Assembly (NCBI RefSeq): GCF_003751635.1
Contig: NZ_RJVI01000001.1
Coordinates: forward strand, 62,001 to 126,000
Length of the DNA stretch: 64,000 nt
Direction of reading: 5' to 3'
From: Inmirania thermothiophila
GTDB taxonomy: Bacteria; Pseudomonadota; Gammaproteobacteria; DSM-100275
Made by a program: the position numbers and the translations under genes. Within the stretch, counting starts at the first letter, position 1; every line of letters begins with the position of its first letter. Of the stretch, positions 57,804 through 64,000 are shown piece by piece. The notes under the pieces were generated by a model. That model searched no databases, was not told where the DNA came from, and saw only the letters and a program-made list of their open reading frames with translations.

Positions 57804-58230
57804 AGACGGCGTTGAAGTCCACCGGGGCCAGGATCACCGGCGGGAACCCCCCCTTGGCCACCAGGCTGCCCACCGCTTCGCGGGCGTAGGGATAGAGGGT
57901 CCCGGGGCAGAAGGCCCCGAGCACCGGCCCGAGCTCCTTCTCCTCGAAGCCGCGCACGCGGAACACGCCCGCCTGCTGCACCTCCACGAGAAAGGCGGTG
58001 CGCTCGCCGAGGCGCGCCGTCACCGTCACCGTGAGCACCACCTCATAGGCATCCCCCTCGAGCGGACGGGCGTTGGAACCGAGCTGGACCTCGGCCTGCG
58101 GCTCCCACTTCTCGGCGAAGACCGCCGGGCTGTTGGGCGCCTCGAAGGAGACGTCCTTGACGTAGAGCCGCTCGATCAGGACCTGGCGCTCGCCGCCCCC
58201 CGCGGCCGCATCCTCGGGCCGCCCGCTCAT
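57760..58230 (-). CDS. secB: SecB protein-export chaperone
   Basis: A 156-residue tetrameric chaperone that keeps secretory proteins unfolded and delivers them to SecA. Typical stretches are LYVKDVSFEAPNSPAVF, VEVQQAGVFRVRGF, FCPGTLYPYAREAVGSLV and GGFPPVILAPVDFNAVY. The ATG overlaps the grxC stop as ATGA. Its 3' end overlaps gpsA by 44 bp. The order yibN-grxC-secB-gpsA is the classic gammaproteobacterial arrangement. Confidence 0.98.
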   Translation of the reverse strand: MSGRPEDAAAGGGERQVLIERLYVKDVSFEAPNSPAVFAEKWEPQAEVQLGSNARPLEGDAYEVVLTVTVTARLGERTAFLVEVQQAGVFRVRGFEEKELGPVLGAFCPGTLYPYAREAVGSLVAKGGFPPVILAPVDFNAVYAQSRRQQQAAGRH

Positions 58231-58502
58231 GCCGATGCCCGCCCGCCGTCGAGACCCAGGAGGCGGTCCAGCTCCCCCTCGAGATCCAGCTCCGCGAGAT
58301 CGTCGAAGCCGCCCACCGGCCGGCCGTCGATGAAGACCTGCGGCACCGTGCCGCGCCCGCTCAGCCGCTCCATCTCCGCCCAGCGGTGCGGTTCCTCGTC
58401 GACCCGGATCTCCCGCCAGTGCACCCCCTTGCGCTCGAGGAGCCTGCGTGCCCGCATGCAGTAGGGGCACGACCCGGTGGCGTACATGATCACCTCGGCC
58501 AT
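58227..58502 (-). CDS. grxC: Glutaredoxin 3
   Basis: A 91-residue glutaredoxin with the dithiol site CPYC in YATGSCPYCMRARRLLERKGVHW, the cis-Pro region GTVPQVFIDG and the glutathione-binding GGFDDLAELD. It is cytoplasmic. It depends on glutathione made by gshA and gshB in this window. It starts at 58502, 38 bp downstream of the rhodanese gene. Confidence 0.96.
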   Translation of the reverse strand: MAEVIMYATGSCPYCMRARRLLERKGVHWREIRVDEEPHRWAEMERLSGRGTVPQVFIDGRPVGGFDDLAELDLEGELDRLLGLDGGRASA

Positions 58503-58539
58503 CGTTCGTCTCGCCTCCCCGCGGGCGCCCGCGCCCACC

Positions 58540-58965
58540 TCACTTGCGCCGCACCGGCAGGTTGGCCCGCTCCCAGGCCAGCATGCCGCCGGCGAGATGG
58601 TACACCGGCCCGAAGCCGCTGCGCGCGAGCAGGGCACAGGCCGAAGGGGCGCGCGAGCCGCTGCGGCAGACCACCACCAGCGGGCGACCCCGGTAGCGCG
58701 CCAGCTCGTCGAGCCGCTCGCGCAGGCGCGCCAGCGGCACCGAGACGGCCCCCGCGATGTGCCCCTCGCGGAACTCGTGCGGCTCGCGCACATCCAGCAC
58801 CACCGCGTCCTCGCGGTTGATCAGGGTGGTCGCCTCCAGCGGCCCCACCTCGCGGTAGCGCCGCAGGGCCGGGGCGACGAAGGACCAGACGAGGGCGCCG
58901 CCGGTGACGACGAAGGCCGCGACCAGCAGCCAGTGGCGCGTGGCGAACTCGATCAGCCGCTCCAT
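58540..58965 (-). CDS. YibN-like membrane-anchored rhodanese
   Basis: A 141-residue single-domain rhodanese with an N-terminal membrane helix (about 12-30) and active-site loop CRSGSR (sulfur-accepting Cys) preceded by VLDVREPHEF. The active domain is predicted to face the cytoplasm by analogy with YibN. It is first in the yibN-grxC-secB-gpsA block and sits 48 bp downstream of an ArsR regulator with paired cysteines, on the same strand. That pairing recalls E. coli ygaV-ygaP. The physiological sulfur donor is unknown. Confidence 0.9.
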   Translation of the reverse strand: MERLIEFATRHWLLVAAFVVTGGALVWSFVAPALRRYREVGPLEATTLINREDAVVLDVREPHEFREGHIAGAVSVPLARLRERLDELARYRGRPLVVVCRSGSRAPSACALLARSGFGPVYHLAGGMLAWERANLPVRRK

Positions 58966-59013
58966 GTCGGCGCTGGACTCCGGATGGTCGGGACCGCGCG
59001 CGGGGCGAGGCGC

Positions 59014-59334
59014 TCAGGGCCGGTGGCCCGAGCAGAAGATCTCGCGCATCATCTCGATCAGGCGCAGCGTGCGCGCGTCGCGGACCCGGTAGTAGACTCG
59101 GTTGCCGTCCTTGCGCGAGGCCAGCAGCCCCTTGTCGCGCAGGATCGCCAGATGCTGAGAGATGTTGCTCTGGGAGGTGCCCACGTGATCGGCGATCTCC
59201 TGCACGCTCACCTCGCCGTCGCCGAGGGTGCAGAGGATCTTCAGGCGCAGCGGATGCGACATGGCCTTGAGCGAGCGCGAGGTCCGCTCGATGTCCTCCT
59301 CGCGCGCCATGAGCAGTCCGTGGGCCGTGTTCAT
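59014..59334 (-). CDS. ArsR-family regulator, SqrR/BigR/YgaV-like persulfide sensor
   Basis: A 106-residue winged-helix repressor: SLKAMSHPLRLKILCTLGDGEVSVQEIADHVGTSQSNISQHLAILRDKGLL and a wing RKDGNRVYYRV. It has two cysteines, C35 in the second helix and C101 in the last helix (EIFCSG). They are 66 residues apart, the same spacing as the sensing pair in SqrR (41/107) and BigR (42/108). It is therefore probably a persulfide-responsive repressor. It lies upstream of a rhodanese gene and diverges from envC across 84 bp containing an AT-rich segment. The ATG at 59334 follows GGGAGG. Confidence 0.85.
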   Translation of the reverse strand: MNTAHGLLMAREEDIERTSRSLKAMSHPLRLKILCTLGDGEVSVQEIADHVGTSQSNISQHLAILRDKGLLASRKDGNRVYYRVRDARTLRLIEMMREIFCSGHRP

Positions 59335-59418
59335 GGGGAGCGCCCTCCCGGCCGCGGGTTCCCGGCGGTCATTTAGCATCCATCGATACAATAATACGCC
59401 ATCGCAACCACGGCAAAC

Positions 59419-60552
59419 ATGTCGCGCCTGCCCGCCCTGCCGCTGCTGCTCCTGGCCGCCCTCGCCGCGGCCGCCCCCCCCGAGGACGACCTCGCCCGCC
59501 TGCGCGAGCGCATCCGCACCGTGGAGCAGGCGCTCGCCGGCGACCGCGGGCGCCTCGAGGCGCTGGGGCGCGAGCTCGAGGGGCTCGAGCGCGAGCTGGG
59601 CGAGGTGGGCCGCGAGCTGCACCACCTCGAGGCGGAGGCGGCGCGAAGCCGCGACCGCATCGCCGCCCTGCGCCGGACCCGCGACGAGGCCGCCGACACC
59701 GTCGGCCGCCACCGCGCCCTGCTGCGACGGCAGCTGCGCGCCGCCTTCGCCGCCGGCCGCGCCGAGCGCGTCAAGCTCCTCCTCGAGCAGGACGATCCGG
59801 GACGCGTGGCGCGCATGCTGGCCTACCACCGCCGCCTCGCGCGGGCGCGCGCCCGCGAGCTCGAGCGGCTGCAGGCCGAGATCGCGCGTCTCGCCGAGGC
59901 CGAGCGCCGCCTCGCCGAGGAGGTCCGGCGCCTGGAGGGGCTGCAGGCGGCGGCGGCGGCGCGGCGCGACGCCCTCGCGGCCTCGCGTGCGGCGCGCGCG
60001 GCGCTTGCGGCCGAGATCGAGCGCTCGGTGCGCGCGCGGGGGCAGGAGCTGGCGCAGCTTCGCGCCGATGCCGAACGGCTGGAGGCGCTGGTGCGCTCCC
60101 TGCGCGAGGCCCCGCCCCTCGCCGAGGGCGAGCGCGTGCCCTTCGCGAGGCTGCGGGGCCGCCTCCGCTGGCCGCTGAGCGGCCGCGTCCTCGCCCGCTA
60201 CGGCAGCCCCCGGCGCGGCGGCGGGCCGCAGTGGCGAGGCCTGCTCATCGGCGCCCGCACCGGCGCCCCGGTGCGCGCCGTCTCCCACGGACGCGTGGTC
60301 TTCGCCGACTGGCTGCGCGGGTACGGCCTCCTGCTCATCATCGACCACGGCGACGGCTACATGAGCCTCTACGCCCACAACGACGCCCTCTACAAGGAGA
60401 CCGGCGAGTGGGTCGAGGGGGGCGAGGTGGTGGCCGCGGTGGGGGCAAGCGGCGGCCGGCGCGAACCCGCCCTCTACTTCGAGCTGCGCCGCGACGGCGA
60501 GCCGCTGGACCCGGCGGGGTGGCTGGGACGGCAGGTGGCCGGCGTGAAGTAG
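59419..60552 (+). CDS. envC: EnvC-like murein hydrolase activator
   Basis: A 377-residue periplasmic protein with a signal peptide (about 1-20), long coiled coils (25-225) and a C-terminal LytM/M23 domain (260-375). The M23 zinc site is degenerate: QWRGLLIG replaces the HxGxD motif, and ALYFELR replaces HLHFEIR. Like E. coli EnvC it should be non-catalytic, activating amidases at the division site. The first in-frame ATG is at 59419. A likely -10 (TACAAT, 59387-59392) precedes it. ctpA and yibQ follow on the same strand. Confidence 0.93.
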   Translation: MSRLPALPLLLLAALAAAAPPEDDLARLRERIRTVEQALAGDRGRLEALGRELEGLERELGEVGRELHHLEAEAARSRDRIAALRRTRDEAADTVGRHRALLRRQLRAAFAAGRAERVKLLLEQDDPGRVARMLAYHRRLARARARELERLQAEIARLAEAERRLAEEVRRLEGLQAAAAARRDALAASRAARAALAAEIERSVRARGQELAQLRADAERLEALVRSLREAPPLAEGERVPFARLRGRLRWPLSGRVLARYGSPRRGGGPQWRGLLIGARTGAPVRAVSHGRVVFADWLRGYGLLLIIDHGDGYMSLYAHNDALYKETGEWVEGGEVVAAVGASGGRREPALYFELRRDGEPLDPAGWLGRQVAGVK

Positions 60553-60654
60553 GGCGCGCTTTGTTGCATACTCGGCGCAGCGGCCGGCGCAGATCCCCGC
60601 GCGGCCGCGTCCCGAGACGACCACGGCGGGCGCGGAGTGCCCGCGGAGCGAGCC

Positions 60655-61974
60655 ATGCGATCCCTGATGCGACAGCTGTCCCTGATCCTGCTCGGCACGG
60701 TGCTCGGCATCGCCCTCCTCGAGGGCGGCTCGGCCCTGGCCGAGCGCGGCGGCGAGGGCGCCGCCGCCGTCCCCCTGGAGGAGCTTCGCCTCTTCAGCGA
60801 GGTCTACGCCCGGCTCAAGTCCGACTACGTGGAGCCGGTGGACGACCGCACCCTGCTCGAGAACGCCATCCGCGGCATGCTCGCCGGCCTCGATCCGCAC
60901 TCGGCCTACCTCGACGAGGACGCCTTCCGCGAGCTGCGCATCGGCACCTCGGGCGAGTTCGGCGGCCTCGGCATCGAGGTCACCATGGAGGGCGGCTTCG
61001 TCAAGGTCATCGCCCCCATCGACGACACCCCGGCCGAGCGCGCCGGCATCCGCGCCGGCGACCTCATCATCCGCCTCGACGACACGCCGGTGAAAGGAAT
61101 GACCCTCGCCGAGGCGGTCAAGCGCATGCGCGGCAAGCCCGGCACCCAGATCACCCTCACGGTGGTGCGCGAGGGCGAGGAGAAGCCCCTCAAGTTCACC
61201 ATCACCCGCGACGTCATCCGCGTCCGCAGCGTGCGCAGCCGCCTCCTCGAGGACGGCTTCGGCTACGTCCGCATCAGCCACTTCCAGGCCCAGACCGCGC
61301 GCGCCCTGCGCGAGGCGGTGAGCGCGCTGCGCAAGCAGGCCGGCGGCAACCTCAAGGGCCTCATCCTCGACCTGCGCAACAACCCGGGCGGCGTGCTCAA
61401 CGCCGCGGTGGAGGTCAGCGACGCCTTCCTCCGCGACGGGCTCATCGTCTACACCGACGGCCGGGTGGAGGACGCCAAGCTGCGCTTCAACGCCACCCCG
61501 GACGACATCCTCAACGGCGCGCCCATGGTGGTGCTGGTCAACGGCGGCTCGGCCTCGGCGTCGGAGATCGTCGCCGGCGCCCTCAAGGACCACCGGCGGG
61601 CCATCGTCATGGGGCAGAAGACCTTCGGCAAGGGCTCGGTGCAGACCATCGTCCCCCTCGCCAACGAGACCGCCATCAAGTTCACCACGGCGCGCTACTT
61701 CACGCCCTCGGGGCGCTCGATCCAGGCCGAGGGCATCGTCCCCGACATCCGTCTCGACAACGTCAAGGTCACGCGCGCCGAGGACAACGCCATCGAGCCC
61801 GTCAAGGAGGCCGACCTCTCGCGCCACCTCGCCAACCCCAACGGCGACGCGAAGGCGCCGCAGGAGGAGGCGCCCGCCGGCGGGGCGTCCGTCTCCGCCA
61901 CCGAGGACTACGCCCTCTACGAGGCCCTGAACCTGCTGCGGGGGCTGGCGATCCTGCAGGCGCGGGGGCACTGA
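60655..61974 (+). CDS. ctpA: C-terminal processing protease (S41)
   Basis: A 439-residue periplasmic serine protease with a signal peptide (about 1-25), an N-terminal region, a PDZ domain (about 85-165, GLGIEVTMEGGFVKVIAPIDDTPAERAG) and an S41 catalytic domain with the Ser/Lys dyad in GGSASASEIVAGAL and GQKTFGKGSVQ. The start is the ATG at 60655 with GGAG 7 nt upstream; a GTG at 60637 lacks a signal-peptide context. envC-ctpA-yibQ order is well conserved. Confidence 0.95.
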   Translation: MRSLMRQLSLILLGTVLGIALLEGGSALAERGGEGAAAVPLEELRLFSEVYARLKSDYVEPVDDRTLLENAIRGMLAGLDPHSAYLDEDAFRELRIGTSGEFGGLGIEVTMEGGFVKVIAPIDDTPAERAGIRAGDLIIRLDDTPVKGMTLAEAVKRMRGKPGTQITLTVVREGEEKPLKFTITRDVIRVRSVRSRLLEDGFGYVRISHFQAQTARALREAVSALRKQAGGNLKGLILDLRNNPGGVLNAAVEVSDAFLRDGLIVYTDGRVEDAKLRFNATPDDILNGAPMVVLVNGGSASASEIVAGALKDHRRAIVMGQKTFGKGSVQTIVPLANETAIKFTTARYFTPSGRSIQAEGIVPDIRLDNVKVTRAEDNAIEPVKEADLSRHLANPNGDAKAPQEEAPAGGASVSATEDYALYEALNLLRGLAILQARGH

Positions 61975-61988
61975 CAGGGGCGGGGCGG

Positions 61989-62828
61989 ATGCGCGGCCCG
62001 CTGCTCGCGCTGCTGCTCGGCCTCGCCGGCGCGGTGGCGGCCGATCCCCCGCGCATCGCCGTCGTCCTCGACGACATCGGCAACGAGCTCGCCGCCGCCC
62101 GCCGCGCGCTCGCGCTGCCGGGCCCGATCGCCTACGCGGTGCTCCCGGCGACGCCGGCGGCTCGCTGGGCCGCGCGCGAGGCCGCTCGGCGCGGGCGCGA
62201 GGTGCTGCTGCACCTGCCCATGCAGGCGGTGGAGCCGCTCCCCCTGGGGCCGGGCGGCGTGACCCTCGACATGACCGAGGGCGAGTTCCGGCGCACGGTG
62301 CTCGCCGACCTCGACCTGGTCCCGGAGGCGGTGGGGGTGAACAACCACATGGGCAGCCTGCTCACCCGCCATCCGGGGGCGATGCAGTGGCTCATGGGGC
62401 TGCTCGCCCGCCGCGGCGGGCTCTACTTCCTCGACAGCCGCACCAGCGAGCGCTCGGTGGCGGCGCGGCTTGCGCGCGAGAACGGGCTCGCGGTGCTCGA
62501 GCGCGACGTCTTCCTCGACCCGGAGCCGAGCCGCGCCGTGGTCTCGGCCCAGTTCGACCGCCTGCTGGAGCTGGCGCGCCGGCGCGGGCAGGCCGTGGCC
62601 ATCGGTCATCCCCACCCGTGGACCCTGGACGTGCTCGAGCGGCGCCTGGGCGAGATCGAGGCCGCGGGGATGCGCCTCGTGCCGCCCTCGGCGCTGCTCG
62701 CGCGCGGGCCGCAGCAGAGGAGGATCCCCACATGGCACGCGTCCTTGTCCCCCTCGCCCCCGGCTTCGAGGAGATCGAGGCCGTCACCGTGGTCGACATC
62801 CTCCGCCGCGCCGGCGTGGAGGTGGTGA
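61989..62828 (+). CDS. YibQ-type divergent polysaccharide deacetylase
   Basis: A 279-residue exported protein with a signal peptide (about 1-20). Its core reads PRIAVVLDDIGNELAAARRALALPGPIAYAVLPATP (divergent polysaccharide deacetylase, DUF610), with NNHMGSLLTR and IGHPHPWTLDVL. The family normally ends soon after LVPPSALL. Here the frame goes on for about 45 codons, running out of frame through the first 97 bp of the DJ-1 gene and giving a Ser/Pro/Arg-rich tail. Function in the family is unclear; it is linked to cell-envelope upkeep by neighbourhood (envC-ctpA). Confidence 0.9.
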   Translation: MRGPLLALLLGLAGAVAADPPRIAVVLDDIGNELAAARRALALPGPIAYAVLPATPAARWAAREAARRGREVLLHLPMQAVEPLPLGPGGVTLDMTEGEFRRTVLADLDLVPEAVGVNNHMGSLLTRHPGAMQWLMGLLARRGGLYFLDSRTSERSVAARLARENGLAVLERDVFLDPEPSRAVVSAQFDRLLELARRRGQAVAIGHPHPWTLDVLERRLGEIEAAGMRLVPPSALLARGPQQRRIPTWHASLSPSPPASRRSRPSPWSTSSAAPAWRW

Positions 62829-63280
62829 CGGCGGGGCTCGTCGCCGGCCCCATCCGCGCAAGCCGCGGCGTCGTCGTCCTCCCCGACACGACCCTCGACG
62901 CCGTCGCCGGGGAGGACTTCGACATGGTGGTGCTGCCGGGGGGCCAGCCCGGCACGGACACCCTCGCCGCCGATCCCCGCGTGCGGGCGATCCTCGCCCG
63001 CCACGCCCAGCGCGGCGCCTACACCGCGGCCATCTGCGCCGCCCCCAAGGTCCTCGCCGAGGCGGGGCTGCTGGAGGGGCGCCGCGCCACCGCCTATCCG
63101 GGCGTGCTCGAGGCCCGCGCCGGCGGCATCACGCTGGAGGAGGCGCCGGTGGTGCGCGACGGCCGCGTGGTGACCTCGCGCGGCCCCGGCACGGCGATGG
63201 ACTTCGCCCTCGAGCTCGCCGAGCTGCTCGCCGGCCCGCAGCGGCGGCGCGAGGTGGAGGCAGCGCTGCAGCGCCCCTGA
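62732..63280 (+). CDS. DJ-1/PfpI family protein (YajL-like)
   Basis: A 182-residue cytoplasmic protein. VLVPLAPGFEEIEAVTVVDILRRAGVEV begins the fold, with the Glu partner in FEEIE and a nucleophilic Cys in AAICAAPKVLAEAGLL, followed by GRRATAYPG. The family includes YajL/DJ-1 chaperone-deglycase proteins; which activity applies is unknown. GAGGAGG precedes the ATG. Its first 97 bp overlap yibQ in another frame. It ends 7 bp before the convergent ubiB stop. Confidence 0.92.
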   Translation: MARVLVPLAPGFEEIEAVTVVDILRRAGVEVVTAGLVAGPIRASRGVVVLPDTTLDAVAGEDFDMVVLPGGQPGTDTLAADPRVRAILARHAQRGAYTAAICAAPKVLAEAGLLEGRRATAYPGVLEARAGGITLEEAPVVRDGRVVTSRGPGTAMDFALELAELLAGPQRRREVEAALQRP

Positions 63281-63287
63281 GGGGAGC

Positions 63288-64000
63288 TCAGTCCTCGCTG
63301 CGCGGCCAGGCCGAGGCGAGCAGGGCCGCTCCCAGCCCGCCGAGGAGCCAGGTGCCCAGGGGGGCGCCGCCCAGCATCGGCGGCGCGTAGCCGTCGAGGC
63401 CGAGGAGCAGCACCGCCGCCACCACCAGGCCGGTCCCCACGGTGGCGAGGAACTGCCGCCGCTGGCCGCGCACCAGCGCCCGGCGCAGCCGCGCAAGCTC
63501 CTCGCTCTCCCAGCGCAGCCGCAGCTCGCCGGCGAGGGCCTGGTCCAGGAACTCCTGCACCTGGCCCGGCAGGCGCGGCAGCTGCTCGGCCCATACCGGC
63601 AGGTTCTCGCGCACCCCGCGGGCAAGACCCCGCCAGCCCACCTGCTCCGACATCCAGCGCTCGAGGAAGGGCTTGGCCGTGCGCCACAGGTCGAGGTCGG
63701 GGTAGAGCTGACGGCCGAGGCCTTCGATGTTGAGCAGCGTCTTCTGCAGCAGCACCAGCTGGGGCTGCACCTCCATGTCGAAGCGGCGCGCGGTCTGGAA
63801 CAGCCGCAGCAGCAGCTGGCCGAAGGAGATGTCCTTGAGCGGGCGCTCGAAGATGGGCTCGCAGACCGCGCGCACGGCGGCCTCCAGCTCGTCGATGCGG
63901 GTCTCGCGCGGGACCCAGCCGGAGCGCACGTGCAGCTCCGCGACGCGGCGGTAGTCGCGGCGGAAGAAGGCGACGAAGTTCTCGGCGAGATAGCGCTGGT
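63288..64000 (-). CDS. ubiB: UbiB, ubiquinone-biosynthesis accessory kinase-like protein (5' end cut)
   Basis: C-terminal 236 codons of an ABC1/UbiB protein; the N-terminal part lies outside the window. Visible are [90 protein letters not shown] and a C-terminal hydrophobic hairpin (about the last 50 residues) that anchors it in the inner membrane. The protein aids ubiquinone synthesis. Convergent with the DJ-1 gene, 7 bp apart. Confidence 0.96.
   Translation of the reverse strand, partial: QRYLAENFVAFFRRDYRRVAELHVRSGWVPRETRIDELEAAVRAVCEPIFERPLKDISFGQLLLRLFQTARRFDMEVQPQLVLLQKTLLNIEGLGRQLYPDLDLWRTAKPFLERWMSEQVGWRGLARGVRENLPVWAEQLPRLPGQVQEFLDQALAGELRLRWESEELARLRRALVRGQRRQFLATVGTGLVVAAVLLLGLDGYAPPMLGGAPLGTWLLGGLGAALLASAWPRSED

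Overview
The window is about 64 kb of very GC-rich, tightly packed bacterial chromosome. The gene content and order point to a gammaproteobacterium, probably near the Chromatiales/Ectothiorhodospiraceae. The evidence is the rpsU-yqeY-dnaG-rpoD-tRNA-Ile2 block, glnA-DUF4124-ntrB-ntrC, the Pil-Chp genes beside gshB and a tonB (as in Pseudomonas), the yibN-grxC-secB-gpsA-trmL block, and a glutamate-cysteine ligase of the kind described from Acidithiobacillus. A TusA-type sulfur carrier, a likely persulfide-sensing ArsR regulator and several rhodanese/glutaredoxin-type genes would suit a sulfur-metabolising lifestyle, but nothing here proves it. I cannot name the species.

Layout. 1-7.1 kb: transketolase (cut by the window edge), a redoxin, the methyl-cycle operon metK-ahcY-metF and a diguanylate cyclase. 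7.2-8.7 kb: rsmE and a diheme cytochrome c with a His-rich tail. 8.8-19.1 kb (minus): the Pil-Chp signalling operon pilG-pilH-pilI-pilJ-chpA-chpC. Its chpA is split by a frameshift inside a 15-bp tandem repeat. 19.3-23.1 kb (plus): gshA-gshB-tonB and plsY. 23.1-28.7 kb: tsaD divergent from the macromolecular-synthesis operon, then tRNA-Ile(CAU). 28.8-31.9 kb: an unknown gene, then an overlapping trio of PP-loop sulfurtransferase, TusA-like protein and CDF metal exporter. 32-36.8 kb: the nitrogen regulon core glnA, DUF4124, ntrB, ntrC, with readable sigma-54 and NtrC sites. 36.7-55.2 kb (minus): a complete MSHA type IV pilus locus, mshI to mshQ, carrying an inserted membrane glycosyltransferase-like/TPR gene and an mshQ that contains a predicted seven-bladed propeller. 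55.3-59.3 kb: pyrD, divergent trmL, then gpsA-secB-grxC-rhodanese-ArsR. 59.4-64 kb: envC, ctpA, yibQ and a DJ-1 gene, then the 3' part of ubiB.

How the genes may work together. The Pil-Chp operon and the MSHA locus make the window rich in type IV pilus functions. MshE has two c-di-GMP-binding-type MshEN motifs, and a GGDEF enzyme lies elsewhere in the window. NtrC probably activates glnA from sigma-54 and represses the ntrB-ntrC promoter by covering its -10 box, the circuit known from enteric bacteria. The ArsR protein has two cysteines spaced as in SqrR/BigR and sits next to a membrane rhodanese, as in E. coli ygaVP.

Gene-free stretches are short. The longest are about 188 bp (31900-32087), 165 bp (19133-19297) and 160 bp (1787-1946). 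I see no insertion sequence, prophage, integron or CRISPR array. Many genes overlap by 1-4 bp and GTG starts are common, so several starts were chosen from overlaps and Shine-Dalgarno spacing.
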